Source of the DNA: Flavobacterium sp. KMS
GTDB lineage: Bacteria > Bacteroidota > Bacteroidia > Flavobacteriales > Flavobacteriaceae
Assembly: GCF_000813005.1 (NCBI RefSeq)
Contig: NZ_JSYP01000012.1
Location: forward strand, 119,290 to 183,289
Direction of reading: 5' to 3'
Length of the DNA: 64,000 bases
Shown: one piece after another, positions 1 through 8,530 of the stretch
How the letters are laid out: every line of letters starts with the position of its first letter
Numbering within the stretch: position 1 is the stretch's first letter
The notes under the pieces: generated by a model
What the model was told of the DNA's origin: nothing
Database searches by the model: none
Seen by the model: only the letters and a program-made list of their open reading frames with translations
Translations under genes and position numbers: made by a program

Positions 1-1212
1 TCATACTGGTTTGGAAATAGTGTTAAAAGCGGTTCATTTACCAGAAACAATTGTGGAGCAGGAGGGACAGGAGCTACAGTAACTTATACGGTGCCTGCTA
101 ATACGTATGCTTCTACTTCTTCACAGGCTGATGCCGATGCTCAAGCTCAAAATGCAGTAAATGCCAATGGACAAACATATGCTGATGCTAACGGAACTTG
201 CTCATACTGGTTCGGAAATAGTGCTAAAAGCGGTTCATTTACCAGAAACAATTGTGGAGCAGGAGGAACTGGATCTGCGGTAACTTATACCATACCTGCT
301 AATACGTATTCTTCTACTTCTTCACAGGCCGATGCAGATGCTCAAGCGCAAAATGCAGTAAATGCCAATGGACAAACATATGCTAACACCAACGGAACTT
401 GTTCATACTGGTTCGCAAATAGTGCCAAAAGTGGGTCTTTTGTTCGAAACGATTGTGGAGCAGGCGGAACTGGAGCTACAGTAACTTATACCGTACCTGC
501 TAATACGTATTCTTCTACTTCATCTCAAGCTGATGCCGATGCACAGGCGCAAAATGCAGTAAATGCCAATGGGCAAACATATGCTAATGCCAACGGAACT
601 TGCTCATACTGGTTCGGAAATAGTGCCAAAAGCGGATCTTTTGTTAGAAACAATTGTGGAACAGGCGGAACTGGAGCTACAGTAACTTATACCATACCTG
701 CTAATACATATTCCTCTACTTCATCTCAAGCTGATGCCGATGCACAGGCTCAAAATGCAGTAAATGCCAATGGGCAAACATATGCTAATGCTAACGGAAC
801 TTGCTCATACTGGTTCGGAAATAGTGCCAAAAGCGGTTCGTTTACCAGAAACAATTGTGGGGCTGATTTTACAGGATCTGCAGTAACTTATACCATACCT
901 GCTAATACGTATACTTCTAATTTTTCACAAGCAGATGCAGATGCGCAAGCGCAAACTGCCGTAAATATTAATGGGCAGACATATGCAAACTCTAATGGAA
1001 CCTGTACAGCAATAACATATACATTTTGGTACACTCCAAAGCAACTTCAAACTAGTTTTAGGGAGAGTACAGTTACTTATGTTGATAGTTATGGAGGTAT
1101 AAGAACTATCACATTGAAAAGAAGTTCAGTCGGAGGTAACCCTTGCACCCCAATATTGGCAAGAAGAATTGTTAGTGAATACGATGTAAGTATATGTAGA
1201 AAAACTAACTAA
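1..1212 (+). CDS. C-terminal part of a DUF5977-type repeat surface protein (5'-truncated by window edge)
   Basis: Frame 1 is open from the first base, so the gene starts upstream of the window. The product is built of nearly identical repeats of 67 residues (201 bp); copies begin near 91, 292, 493, 694 and 895. Each has a PANTY..SQADADAQAQ core, a NANGQTYA segment, and a Cys pair in NGTCSYWF and NNCG. This is the pattern of the DUF5977 domain found in long flavobacterial surface or YD-repeat-like proteins. The last repeat diverges and is followed by a unique tail with two Cys. No T9SS sorting domain is visible. Function unknown; adhesion is only a guess. The near-identity of repeats at DNA level suggests recent unequal recombination. 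Confidence 0.85.
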   Translation, partial: SYWFGNSVKSGSFTRNNCGAGGTGATVTYTVPANTYASTSSQADADAQAQNAVNANGQTYADANGTCSYWFGNSAKSGSFTRNNCGAGGTGSAVTYTIPANTYSSTSSQADADAQAQNAVNANGQTYANTNGTCSYWFANSAKSGSFVRNDCGAGGTGATVTYTVPANTYSSTSSQADADAQAQNAVNANGQTYANANGTCSYWFGNSAKSGSFVRNNCGTGGTGATVTYTIPANTYSSTSSQADADAQAQNAVNANGQTYANANGTCSYWFGNSAKSGSFTRNNCGADFTGSAVTYTIPANTYTSNFSQADADAQAQTAVNINGQTYANSNGTCTAITYTFWYTPKQLQTSFRESTVTYVDSYGGIRTITLKRSSVGGNPCTPILARRIVSEYDVSICRKTN

Positions 1213-1291
1213 TTAAATGAATAAACTTATTGTATGAACTAACAAATGTCTCCTGATTTCGCATCAGATGAAACTAGTTAACACATAATTA

Positions 1292-1331
1292 AACAACAAA
1301 AGCAGCCCATCTGGAGGTTGCTTTTGTTGTT
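1292..1331 (+). terminator. Rho-independent terminator of the repeat protein gene
   Basis: A 13-bp perfect stem (AACAACAAAAGCA at 1292-1304, complement at 1319-1331) closes a short loop about 80 bases after the stop codon. Confidence 0.8.
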
Positions 1332-1431
1332 ATTAGGGTGAGAAAAAAAACTAAATAATAAAAAAGAGAACTAATCGCTATGAATCTTATTATGTCAAAA
1401 AAATGTATTTATTTTTGTATTCTTTTTCACC

Positions 1432-1470
1432 ACGCAAAATAACTGCGTACTAACTTTTGAATCTTTGTTT
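1432..1470 (+). promoter_or_regulatory. Shared upstream palindromic element, copy 1 (RNA ligase operon)
   Basis: An inverted repeat ACGCA (1432-1436) / TGCGT (1444-1448) with a 7-nt spacer is followed by TTTGAATCTTTG (1456-1467) and an AAATAAAAG tract, 14 bp before the RNA ligase start codon. The same arrangement occurs at 25914 and 32024 upstream of the other RNA modules. Likely an operator plus promoter; no cognate regulator is identified in the window. Confidence 0.55.
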
Positions 1471-1484
1471 AAATAAAAGAAGAA

Positions 1485-2501
1485 ATGAATACAGTACTTT
1501 TAAAAGAGATGATATCCAAAAATTATATCAGAGTGAATAAACACCCTGATTATGATTTATATATTTATAATTATACTCAAAGTGCTCAATTTGAAAGAAT
1601 ATGGAATGAGATTACATTAAGTTGTAGAGGATTGATCCTGGATGAAAACTTTGAAGTTGTTGCAAGACCATTTCCTAAGTTTTTTAATTTAGGAGAAATG
1701 GAAAATCAAGAAATCCCTAGTACAACTTTTGAAGTGTATGATAAAGCAGATGGTTCGATGGGGATTTTATATTGGATTGATGAGATTCCGTTTATAGCAA
1801 GCAGAGGTTCATTTGCAAGCGATCAATCCGATAAGGCGAACGAAATGTTGCATGGGAAATATAAAGATTCGTGGACATTATTGGATAAAAGCAAAACTTA
1901 TTTATTTGAGATTATTTATCCCGAAAACCGAATTGTTTTAGATTATGGAGCTGCGGAAGAATTGGTTTTACTGGCAATTATCGATACACAATCGGGAGAC
2001 GAATTTCCGCTGGAAGATATTGGATTTCCTATAGTTGAAAGATATAACGGAATCAAAGATATTCAGACTTTAAAAGAAATGGATATTGTGAATAAAGAAG
2101 GTTTTATTATTAAATATTCGAATAACTTTAGATTAAAAATTAAATTTGAAGAATACCTTCGTTTGCACCGAATCCTTACGCAGGTTTCTAATTTGAACAT
2201 TTGGGAATATTTAAAAACTAACCAATCTATAGAAGAAGTTTTAGAACGAGTTCCTGATGAATTCTTTGATTGGGTGAAAGAAACTAAAGCCGATTTAGAG
2301 AATCAATATGCAGTAATCGAAAATCAATGTAAGAAAGATTTTAAAGTATTCGAAACGGTAAAGGAAACAGCCTTGTATTTCCAGACATGTAAACATCAGG
2401 GAGTATTATTTGCAATGCTTAAAAACAGAGATTATTCAGAAATAATTTGGAGAATGATTAAGCCAACATTCGAAAAACCATTTAATAAAGGAGAAAAATA
2501 A
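1485..2501 (+). CDS. T4 Rnl1-family RNA ligase
   Basis: A 338-residue ATP-dependent RNA ligase that should seal 3'-OH/5'-phosphate RNA breaks, classically in cleaved anticodon loops. Visible nucleotidyltransferase motifs in order: motif I K87-ADGS (adenylated lysine), the upstream SCRGL segment typical of Rnl1 proteins, motif III around YLFEIIYPENRIV, motif IV EGFIIKY, and motif V LKIKFEEY. Length is close to T4 Rnl1 (374). The next gene begins one base after its stop and encodes a T4-like Pnkp, reproducing the T4 tRNA-repair pair. ATG 1485 is the first in-frame start and follows the regulatory element. A permuted tRNA-like locus lies just downstream of the pair. Confidence 0.93.
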   Translation: MNTVLLKEMISKNYIRVNKHPDYDLYIYNYTQSAQFERIWNEITLSCRGLILDENFEVVARPFPKFFNLGEMENQEIPSTTFEVYDKADGSMGILYWIDEIPFIASRGSFASDQSDKANEMLHGKYKDSWTLLDKSKTYLFEIIYPENRIVLDYGAAEELVLLAIIDTQSGDEFPLEDIGFPIVERYNGIKDIQTLKEMDIVNKEGFIIKYSNNFRLKIKFEEYLRLHRILTQVSNLNIWEYLKTNQSIEEVLERVPDEFFDWVKETKADLENQYAVIENQCKKDFKVFETVKETALYFQTCKHQGVLFAMLKNRDYSEIIWRMIKPTFEKPFNKGEK

Positions 2502-2502
2502 A

Positions 2503-3375
2503 ATGAGAAAAGTAATTTTAATGAAAGGATTGCCAGGAAGTGGAAAATCGACTTTGGCAAAAAAGATAATCTCAGAAAATCCAGAAACATATAAAAGAAT
2601 TAATAGAGACGATTTACGAGCAATGTTCGATAACGGAACAACGAGCCAAAATAACGAAAAGTTTGTAAAAAAAGTTCGTGATTTATTAATCGTAAAATGC
2701 TTGGAAGAAGGAAAAAGTGTTGTGGTAGATGATACTAATTTATCAGAGACCAATTTGAGACGAGTTACACAATTGGTTCAGGAATACAATGCAAAATTTA
2801 GCGAAAAGGTAATTGTTGAGGTTCTCGAAGTAAATACAGATGTTGCGGTTTGTATTGAGAGAGATGCTTTAAGAGAAAAACCAGTTGGTGAAAAAGTAAT
2901 TAAAAAAATGCATCGACAATTTTTTAAAGACTCACCCGAATACACAATCCAAAATCCAGAATTACCAAAAGCAATTATCTGTGATCTAGATGGAACATTG
3001 GCATTGATGAACGGGAGAAATCCTTTTGATGCAAGTAAGTGTGATCAGGATTTATTAAATGAACCAGTAGCAAACGTGTTAAGGAATTATAAGAAACTGG
3101 GTTATAAAATATTGTTAGTTTCAGGAAGAGAAGATAGATACAAAGAACCGACGTTGCGTTTCCTTGAAAAACACACAATAGAATTCGATGATTTAATCAT
3201 GCGAAAAAGTCAGGATAGCCGAAAAGATTCTATCATAAAAACCGAAATCTATAATGATTTTATCAAAGATAAATACTTTGTAGAGTTTGCTCTCGATGAT
3301 AGAAACCAAGTAGTAGATACCTGGAGAAACGACCTGAAATTACCATGCTTCCAGGTATATTATGGGGATTTCTAA
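2503..3375 (+). CDS. T4-type polynucleotide 5'-kinase/3'-phosphatase (Pnkp)
   Basis: A bifunctional 290-residue RNA/DNA end-healing enzyme. The N-terminal kinase has the P-loop GLPGSGKST at residues 9-17 and an NRDDLRAMF segment like that of T4 Pnkp. The C-terminal HAD phosphatase has DLDGTLA at 161-167 (nucleophile D161, general acid D163), followed by MNGRNPFD, VSGRED and a late DDRNQVV motif, all matching T4 Pnkp collinearly to the GDF terminus. It would convert 2',3'-cyclic-phosphate/5'-OH tRNA breaks into ligatable ends for the Rnl1 ligase encoded one base upstream; the two are certainly co-transcribed. Confidence 0.95.
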   Translation: MRKVILMKGLPGSGKSTLAKKIISENPETYKRINRDDLRAMFDNGTTSQNNEKFVKKVRDLLIVKCLEEGKSVVVDDTNLSETNLRRVTQLVQEYNAKFSEKVIVEVLEVNTDVAVCIERDALREKPVGEKVIKKMHRQFFKDSPEYTIQNPELPKAIICDLDGTLALMNGRNPFDASKCDQDLLNEPVANVLRNYKKLGYKILLVSGREDRYKEPTLRFLEKHTIEFDDLIMRKSQDSRKDSIIKTEIYNDFIKDKYFVEFALDDRNQVVDTWRNDLKLPCFQVYYGDF

Positions 3376-3544
3376 AGGTGCAGAGGTTTAAAGATGCAAA
3401 GGTGTAGAGGTTTCGCTCTGTCGATAAATGATAATCCAAAAGGTTCAAGTTCTTCCTGTGTAGCTGTGTAGAGACGCACAGCAGTGCGTCTAACGCAACA
3501 TGAGATACAAAACGAAACAAATAAACTTTGTACAAAATAATAAA
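3376..3544. repeat. Intergenic REP-like sequence with strong hairpin
   Basis: Non-coding. It contains low-complexity 'aaggtgcagaggttcaaag' type sequence common in this genome, and near 3471-3492 a perfect 8-bp hairpin AGACGCAC/GTGCGTCT with a 4-nt loop. No gene seen. Confidence 0.6.
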
Positions 3545-3624
3545 AAAACAATCAACAGACGGAGGTTCAAATCCTCCTCACGCAACCAATAAGTCGCGGT
3601 AGTTTAGTATGGGAAAACAGTTGG
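3545..3624 (+). tRNA. Circularly permuted tRNA-like locus (3' half before 5' half)
   Basis: The 3' half comes first: anticodon-stem strand TCAAC (3552-3556), AGAC, T arm GGAGG-TTCAAAT-CCTCC (3561-3577), then TCACGCA and ACCA (3585-3588), where a discriminator and CCA would fall. After a 4-nt ATAA spacer comes a 5' half: GTCGCGG, TA, D arm GTTT-N9-AAAC, A, and GTTGG (3620-3624). GTTGG pairs with the upstream TCAAC, so D, T and anticodon stems all form across the rearranged halves. The acceptor pairs poorly (4 of 7, or 5 of 7 with a 2-nt shift). The anticodon cannot be read because the loop would be made at the junction. It lies directly behind the Rnl1-Pnkp pair. Confidence 0.6.
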
Positions 3625-3632
3625 TTTTTTTA

Positions 3633-3835
3633 AGGTTCAAAGGTTCTGAGTGGCAAAGGTTCAAAGACTTTTAACCACAAAGTTCGCTAAGATTTACGCG
3701 AAGTACGCAAAGAATTATTTCACGCAGATTTTGCAGATTCTACGGATTTTTAAAATCCTTTTAATCTTATTAATCTGTGGCAAAAATAAAAACTCTGCGA
3801 TTCCGCGGCTTTGCGAGATTAAAATAAACTAAAGA
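3633..3835. repeat. Flavobacterial intergenic palindromic repeat cluster
   Basis: Repeats of the 'aaggttcaaag' and 'cacgcagattttgcagatt' families seen elsewhere in the window (23.6, 24.0, 24.9 and 57.1 kb). A 60-codon reading frame here is explained by the repeat and is not called as a gene. Bases 3836-3943 hold nothing recognisable apart from AT-rich leader of the next gene. Confidence 0.6.
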
Positions 3836-3943
3836 AAAAAACTTAGTGTCTACATGACAAAAAACAAAAATAATAATAGAAAGACTCAAAGAACTAAAAA
3901 CTCAGAACCTTAGTTTCTTAGAATCTTTACAACTTAAATAAAA

Positions 3944-4744
3944 ATGAATACATATATAGATATCGGAATTAATTTAACCAATAAACAATTCCATAACGAC
4001 ATAGACGATGTCGTACAAAATGCATTAGATGCCGATGTATCGCTAATGATACTTACAGGCACAAGCGTAAAAAATAGTGAAGCTTCGGCTGAAATAGCAA
4101 AAGAATATCCAGGAATATTATATTCTACAGCAGGAATTCACCCACATGATGCGAAGAGTTTTGATGCACAAAGCATTTCAAGGCTAAGAAATTTATTAAA
4201 GCAGAAACATGTTGTTTCGGTAGGCGAGTGCGGACTCGATTTTGACCGTGATTTTTCGCCAAGAAATGTACAGGAATTATGCTATAAAGCCCAATTAGAA
4301 TTGGCAATCGAAGTTCAGAAACCTTTGTTTTTACATGAAAGAGCTGCTTTTACTCGATTTATGGGTATTACAAATGAGTATTTACCACAATTGCCAAAAG
4401 TAGTGGTACATTGTTTTACAGGGAGTTTGCAAGAAGCCAAAACCTATCTCGATAACGGATTGTATCTTGGCTTTACAGGCGCAATATCAGACAGTAAACG
4501 TTTTAATCATTTAAAAGAAGTGATACAATACGTTCCGCTGGATAGAATGATGATAGAAACCGATGCGCCATTTATGTTGCCAAAAAACACGTCTGTTTCT
4601 CTTTTGAAAAAATACCACGAACGTCGATGCGAACCTGCTTTTCTACCTTTTGTTGCAGCAACAGTTGCACAGTTTAAAGGAGTTTCGGGGATTATAGTTG
4701 CAGAAGAAACTACCAGGAATGCAAAAAGCTTTTTTGGAATTTAG
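3944..4744 (+). CDS. tatD: TatD family metal-dependent nuclease
   Basis: A 266-residue TIM-barrel hydrolase collinear with E. coli TatD (3'-5' exonuclease on single-stranded DNA and RNA). Visible markers: N-terminal YIDIGINLTNKQF (the DIGxNLT form specific to true TatD), STAGIHPHDAK, VGECGLDFDRDFS, VVHCFTGS, ETDAPFMLP and the C-terminal FFGI. The metal-binding His, Glu and Asp are present. As the first gene after the ligase/kinase pair and the permuted tRNA, it could trim RNA ends during repair, but TatD is also a common housekeeping enzyme. The 570-base gap makes co-transcription with the ligase unlikely. Confidence 0.93.
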   Translation: MNTYIDIGINLTNKQFHNDIDDVVQNALDADVSLMILTGTSVKNSEASAEIAKEYPGILYSTAGIHPHDAKSFDAQSISRLRNLLKQKHVVSVGECGLDFDRDFSPRNVQELCYKAQLELAIEVQKPLFLHERAAFTRFMGITNEYLPQLPKVVVHCFTGSLQEAKTYLDNGLYLGFTGAISDSKRFNHLKEVIQYVPLDRMMIETDAPFMLPKNTSVSLLKKYHERRCEPAFLPFVAATVAQFKGVSGIIVAEETTRNAKSFFGI

Positions 4745-4765
4745 AATTGAAATTTAATTTATTTT

Positions 4766-4806
4766 AACCACAAATTTGCAAATTTATCATGTGAGTTTGT
4801 GGTTTT
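4766..4806 (+). terminator. Terminator after tatD
   Basis: AACCACAAA (4766-4774) pairs with TTTGTGGTT (4796-4804) around a 21-nt loop, followed by T residues. Confidence 0.7.
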
Positions 4807-4898
4807 TTATTTGTTAATTTGAAACTGTGTTGCGAATAATAATTGCCAAAAAATCAATTAAATTTAAAAATTTTAACAGGTAAAAAACAAATTCATTA

Positions 4899-6041
4899 AT
4901 GACTTGTAAATCAGTATACTTTCAAAGTAATAAAATAATTCTTCTAGTATTTATCGTCTTAGCATTTTCATGTAAAAAAGAGGTAAAAGCAGTACATAAA
5001 AAGAGTATTAAAGACACAGTTTCTGCTGTAGAACCAGAAGAGGAAAAAGTAATTCCGACCGAAATAGAAAGTAAATTTTTAAAAAGACTTATAAACGTAG
5101 AAATTGGCGAACAAAAATACAAGGAGATGCAAATATCCGAATCGCCTTATTACGTTTCGTTTGCAAATGATGGCGATCCTTATACAGTTTCATTTTCAAT
5201 TTTCGAAAAAGGAGATTTTAATAATGATGGAATCATTGATTATGTAGTTAACAGATCATCTGAAGGAATGTTGGGAGGAAATGCAAACACAAATCAAGAT
5301 TTTGTTTTCTATATTATGAAAGATGAAATTAAGGAGAAAGAATCCCATAGTATTCTGGGATATGCACCTTTTTCATACAATATAATTGACGAAGCAAATT
5401 TTGTTGGAAATAAATTTAAAATTAAGATTACACAAAATTTCAGAACGTATTCTAGTGCGGTAGAAGATTTAAAATCGGCTTCATTATCATTTATATACAA
5501 GAATGGTAATCTATATGAAGAATCGTATTTGTCAAGTTGCAAATTGGCAAAATTAAAATCGAAAACTATTTTTAATGATATTCCGGGAGTAGAAAAACGT
5601 ACCAGAAGTATCGAAATGCATAATTATACCGAAACTATCGAAGAAATATATAAAAAGAATGATACTCTAATTAATGCAAGTGTAGGAGGTTGTGATAATT
5701 TAATATTAGAGTTTAATACGTTTTATAAAGTAGAACCAGATAAAATAGATAATACTGAATTTAAAAAAGAAACTGCTTTACAATTATTAGAATTTTTAGC
5801 TAAGAATACGCAGTTTTCAAAAGAAATTAATGTTGCAATAAACTATTATCAAAACAATCCTTTAGACAACGAATATATCGAAAAAATAAAAGGATACGGA
5901 TTTAGAGTTTTAATTGATAAAGACGAGGACCGCAAAGGAGAATTAAGGTTTTTAGTTCAAATTGATAAAATAGATAACCCCTATCAAAAAGAGAATTGGG
6001 AAATTGCAACACGCAATAAAAAACGAATAAGTGAAGAATAG
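4899..6041 (+). CDS. Hypothetical lipoprotein with a Ca-binding-like NDG loop
   Basis: A 380-residue protein of unknown function. Residues 12-25 form a hydrophobic signal ending in the lipobox AFSC, so it is probably a lipoprotein. Residues around 100 contain GDFNNDGIIDYVV, an FG-GAP/EF-hand-like loop found in many Bacteroidota exported proteins. The rest is charged with no recognised domain. It stands alone between the tatD terminator and the next gene, and may be unrelated to the RNA genes around it. Confidence 0.75.
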   Translation: MTCKSVYFQSNKIILLVFIVLAFSCKKEVKAVHKKSIKDTVSAVEPEEEKVIPTEIESKFLKRLINVEIGEQKYKEMQISESPYYVSFANDGDPYTVSFSIFEKGDFNNDGIIDYVVNRSSEGMLGGNANTNQDFVFYIMKDEIKEKESHSILGYAPFSYNIIDEANFVGNKFKIKITQNFRTYSSAVEDLKSASLSFIYKNGNLYEESYLSSCKLAKLKSKTIFNDIPGVEKRTRSIEMHNYTETIEEIYKKNDTLINASVGGCDNLILEFNTFYKVEPDKIDNTEFKKETALQLLEFLAKNTQFSKEINVAINYYQNNPLDNEYIEKIKGYGFRVLIDKDEDRKGELRFLVQIDKIDNPYQKENWEIATRNKKRISEE

Positions 6042-6200
6042 AATTATTATACGATAGTTAATAAAATTCTGTCAGAGTGGTAAAGATTGCAAGTCTTTTG
6101 GAATGATAGTAAGAAGGAATATTGCACTGTTAGGATTTGTAATAATATATTTTCTAAATCCAAAATAATAATTATCAGGTTAATTTACAACCAATAAAAG

Positions 6201-6887
6201 ATGCATATAGTTGAGTTTTTTAAAGAATTAAAAGGAGCAATTCCTGATTTAAACGAAGAATGGAAAGAGAAGTACAAATTATTTTTAATAGACGAAAATC
6301 TGCTTCTTTTTTCAGAAAACCTTGTTTCTTTTTACCATCAAAAAACTGAGATTTCGAGATTGCCTTATTTTAAAGATGAAATTATAATTCCATTACAAGA
6401 TTCATTAAGTTATTTAAAGATTGTTATTGAAGCTTTTGTAAATAATTCTGATTCTTTAAAATCAAGTATTATATATGCTATTGAAAATACTCCTTTTGAA
6501 ATTATTTTGCTTATTTTGGGACAGCGGTTGACTTCGGCAAGCAGACGTGATGAAAAGGGAATTCCACCTGCGAAAGAGATTCTTTTAGAAAGTTGTTTTT
6601 TACCTTTTAACAGCGAAATTTCTATTGCTACAAGAGCTTGGGAAAAACATGTAGGCAGAAAAAAAGAAAGCATATTTGGAACAATAAAAGGAAATAGTAG
6701 CCAAAAACGACATGTCGTAGAAGAATTGATAAACTATATCATGAGCCATAAAACGTGGTGGAATATATTTTATCATTACAAGCATGATTTGGTATACGAA
6801 ATTAGAATAGAAAATGGACAAGGAATGCGTTGGTCAGCAGATGGAAAACAATTCATTGGGTTTTTAGAAGATTTTTTAGAAGAATAA
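6201..6887 (+). CDS. Hypothetical protein, operon partner of the SDR protein
   Basis: I do not recognise this 228-residue protein. It is soluble with no signal peptide or membrane segment; it has mixed helical content and a Trp-rich segment (HKTWWNIFYHYKHD) near the C-terminus. Its stop is two bases before the start of the SDR gene, so the two are certainly one operon. The operon is followed within 20 bases by three tRNA genes, which suggests a role in RNA metabolism, but nothing in the protein itself shows this. Confidence 0.8.
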   Translation: MHIVEFFKELKGAIPDLNEEWKEKYKLFLIDENLLLFSENLVSFYHQKTEISRLPYFKDEIIIPLQDSLSYLKIVIEAFVNNSDSLKSSIIYAIENTPFEIILLILGQRLTSASRRDEKGIPPAKEILLESCFLPFNSEISIATRAWEKHVGRKKESIFGTIKGNSSQKRHVVEELINYIMSHKTWWNIFYHYKHDLVYEIRIENGQGMRWSADGKQFIGFLEDFLEE

Positions 6888-6889
6888 AA

Positions 6890-8260
6890 ATGAAAGAAAA
6901 TAATAATTATAATTTTAGCGAAGAAGAATGGAAAGCTTGTATTAAGGTTTTGCAGACATTAAAAGATGCTCCGTTTGAAAATCCAGATAACGATTTGTTT
7001 TCAGGGTTGATTACTAAGGTTCACAAAAATGCTAAAAAGAATATCCGAGGTGCGAGTTATAGTTCTAAAAAACAGGAAGATCTTCTAACAAGTCTAAATG
7101 CAGAATTGGTATCAAAAGCTTTAAATGGAGAAACATTATTTTCGGAAAGAGAAAAGCCAAACGAGCAGCAGTTTACGGAACTAAATTTGCCTAAAAACTG
7201 TTACTGCTGTAATCAGCCTTATAAATTAGCGCATAGTTTTTACACAAGACTTTGTCCAGAATGTGCAGAAGAAAATTATGAAAAACGTTTTCAGAATATA
7301 GATTTAAAAGGTCGGAATGTAATCTTGACTGGTGGTCGGGTAAAAGTGGGATTTGCAACGGCTCTAAGATTATTACGTAACAATGCCAATGTGGTGCTTA
7401 CAACACGTTTTCCAGCTTTGGCTTTAGAACAATTTAGTCAGGAAAATGATTTCGAACAATGGAAAGAAAATCTAATTATTTATGGTTTAGATTTGAGAAA
7501 TCTGAATGCTATAAATGAGTTTGTATCTTTTTATAAATCTAAATTTAAAAGTTTAGATATTTTGATTAACAACGCAGCACAAACAATAAAATATCCAGAT
7601 GAATATTATTTGCCTTTAATTAAAAAAGAAGATAAATTATTAGAAGTATCTAAATCAAATATAAATTTAATTTCAAATCAAACAGCGATTGGGAAAGAGA
7701 TAAAAGCTTTAGAATACGGTTTGGAAGAAAAAACCGAAATAGCACTCACACGCTTTGGACAACCTGTTGATAATCGCGAAAAAACAAGTTGGAATTCGAC
7801 TTTGGAGGAAATTAGTATGTATGAATTAGTTGAGGTCAATTTGATTAATCAGATTGCGCCTTACCTTTTAATAAAAGAATTAAAACCATTGTTCTTAAAT
7901 TCAGATTTTAAAGAACGTTTTATTGTAAACGTTACATCATCAGAAGGAATTTTTAGCTATACTAACAAAACCATTTTTCATCCACACACCAATATGACCA
8001 AGGCAGCGCTGAATATGATGACGCTAACTTCTGCCAAAGAATTTGCTGCCGATTCGATTTTTATGACAAGTGTTGATGTCGGTTGGATTTCGACTGGAGC
8101 CAAAGAAAGTTTGAGAAAAAAACAATTTGAAGAAGGGTATATTCCGCCATTAGATTCTGTTGATGGCGCAAGCAGAATTTTTGATCCAATGGTTCAAGGT
8201 ATCAAAGGAAAAAGTATATTTGGGGTCTTATTGAAAAATTACAAAGTTTCTCAATGGTAA
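6890..8260 (+). CDS. SDR-fold protein with N-terminal zinc knuckle; catalytic Tyr apparently replaced
   Basis: A 456-residue protein if started at ATG 6890, which follows the previous stop by two bases; a longer TTG-started form overlapping the upstream gene is less likely. Residues about 110-150 hold two Cys pairs (CYCC and CPEC, 23 residues apart), probably a zinc knuckle. The C-terminal two-thirds is a Rossmann short-chain dehydrogenase: TGGRVKVG nucleotide loop, LDILINNAAQT, then VTSSEG. Where SDR enzymes have YxxxK this protein reads THR-like TNMTK, so the catalytic Tyr seems to be Thr (K retained). It may bind NAD(P) without normal dehydrogenase chemistry. Its neighbour tRNA genes raise the idea of an RNA-linked function. 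Confidence 0.85.
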   Translation: MKENNNYNFSEEEWKACIKVLQTLKDAPFENPDNDLFSGLITKVHKNAKKNIRGASYSSKKQEDLLTSLNAELVSKALNGETLFSEREKPNEQQFTELNLPKNCYCCNQPYKLAHSFYTRLCPECAEENYEKRFQNIDLKGRNVILTGGRVKVGFATALRLLRNNANVVLTTRFPALALEQFSQENDFEQWKENLIIYGLDLRNLNAINEFVSFYKSKFKSLDILINNAAQTIKYPDEYYLPLIKKEDKLLEVSKSNINLISNQTAIGKEIKALEYGLEEKTEIALTRFGQPVDNREKTSWNSTLEEISMYELVEVNLINQIAPYLLIKELKPLFLNSDFKERFIVNVTSSEGIFSYTNKTIFHPHTNMTKAALNMMTLTSAKEFAADSIFMTSVDVGWISTGAKESLRKKQFEEGYIPPLDSVDGASRIFDPMVQGIKGKSIFGVLLKNYKVSQW

Positions 8261-8265
8261 AATAT

Positions 8266-8337
8266 GGGATGGTAGTTTAACTGGAAAAACAATTGCTGCC
8301 ACTGTAGTAGTTTTGGGTTCGAGTCCCGACTGTCCCA
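8266..8337 (+). tRNA. tRNA-like gene, candidate tRNA-Trp(CCA) with G at position 33
   Basis: The cloverleaf is complete: acceptor GGGATGG/CTGTCCC (two G-U pairs), D arm GTTT/AAAC with a GG loop, anticodon stem ATTGC/GTAGT (two G-U pairs), T arm TTGGG-TTCGAGT-CCCGA. The loop TGCCACT gives CCA at 34-36 but has G instead of the universal U at 33. It begins 5 bases after the SDR stop codon. Low-scoring and unlike the usual flavobacterial tRNA-Trp. Confidence 0.75.
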
Positions 8338-8339
8338 CA

Positions 8340-8413
8340 AAGGTGTTAGCTCAATTGGAAGAGCGTCTGTTTGCTAAACAGATGGATGCAGGTTCGAGTC
8401 CTCGCACACCTTT
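8340..8413 (+). tRNA. tRNA with Ser anticodon (GCT) but short variable loop
   Basis: Acceptor AAGGTGT/ACACCTT (7 of 7), D arm GCTC/GAGC, anticodon stem TCTGT/ACAGA with loop TTGCTAA (GCT, serine AGC codons). The variable loop is only 5 nt, whereas tRNA-Ser normally carries a long variable arm. The T stem forms only with a bulged C (position 8403) in its 3' strand: GCAGG against CCT-c-GC. The gene shares its 5' half with the tRNA at 8531. Confidence 0.8.
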
Positions 8414-8530
8414 ACTTTTTTTAGATTCAAAGGCTTACTTAGAGGTTGAGAGATACAGAGAAAAGGTTTAAAGATTTAAAATTTTTTGCTTCTGACGCTC
8501 CGAGATAATGTCTTCATGGCAAATCATACA
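8414..8530. repeat. Spacer between tRNA genes with partial REP sequence
   Basis: A degenerate 'aaaggtttaaag' repeat remnant; no gene. The stretch after the last tRNA (8605-8754) is also non-coding and contains no feature beyond a T-run. Confidence 0.5.

Noticed and set aside
3650..3832. A 60-codon frame near the permuted tRNA
   Set aside because: Made of intergenic repeat sequence shared with other non-coding sites.
6065..6110. tRNA-Cys-like anticodon arm (AAAGA-TTGCAAG-TCTTT, GCA) after a GAGTGGT segment
   Set aside because: No T arm with a TTCGAAT-like loop and no acceptor pairing could be found; it may be a remnant but is not supportable as a gene.
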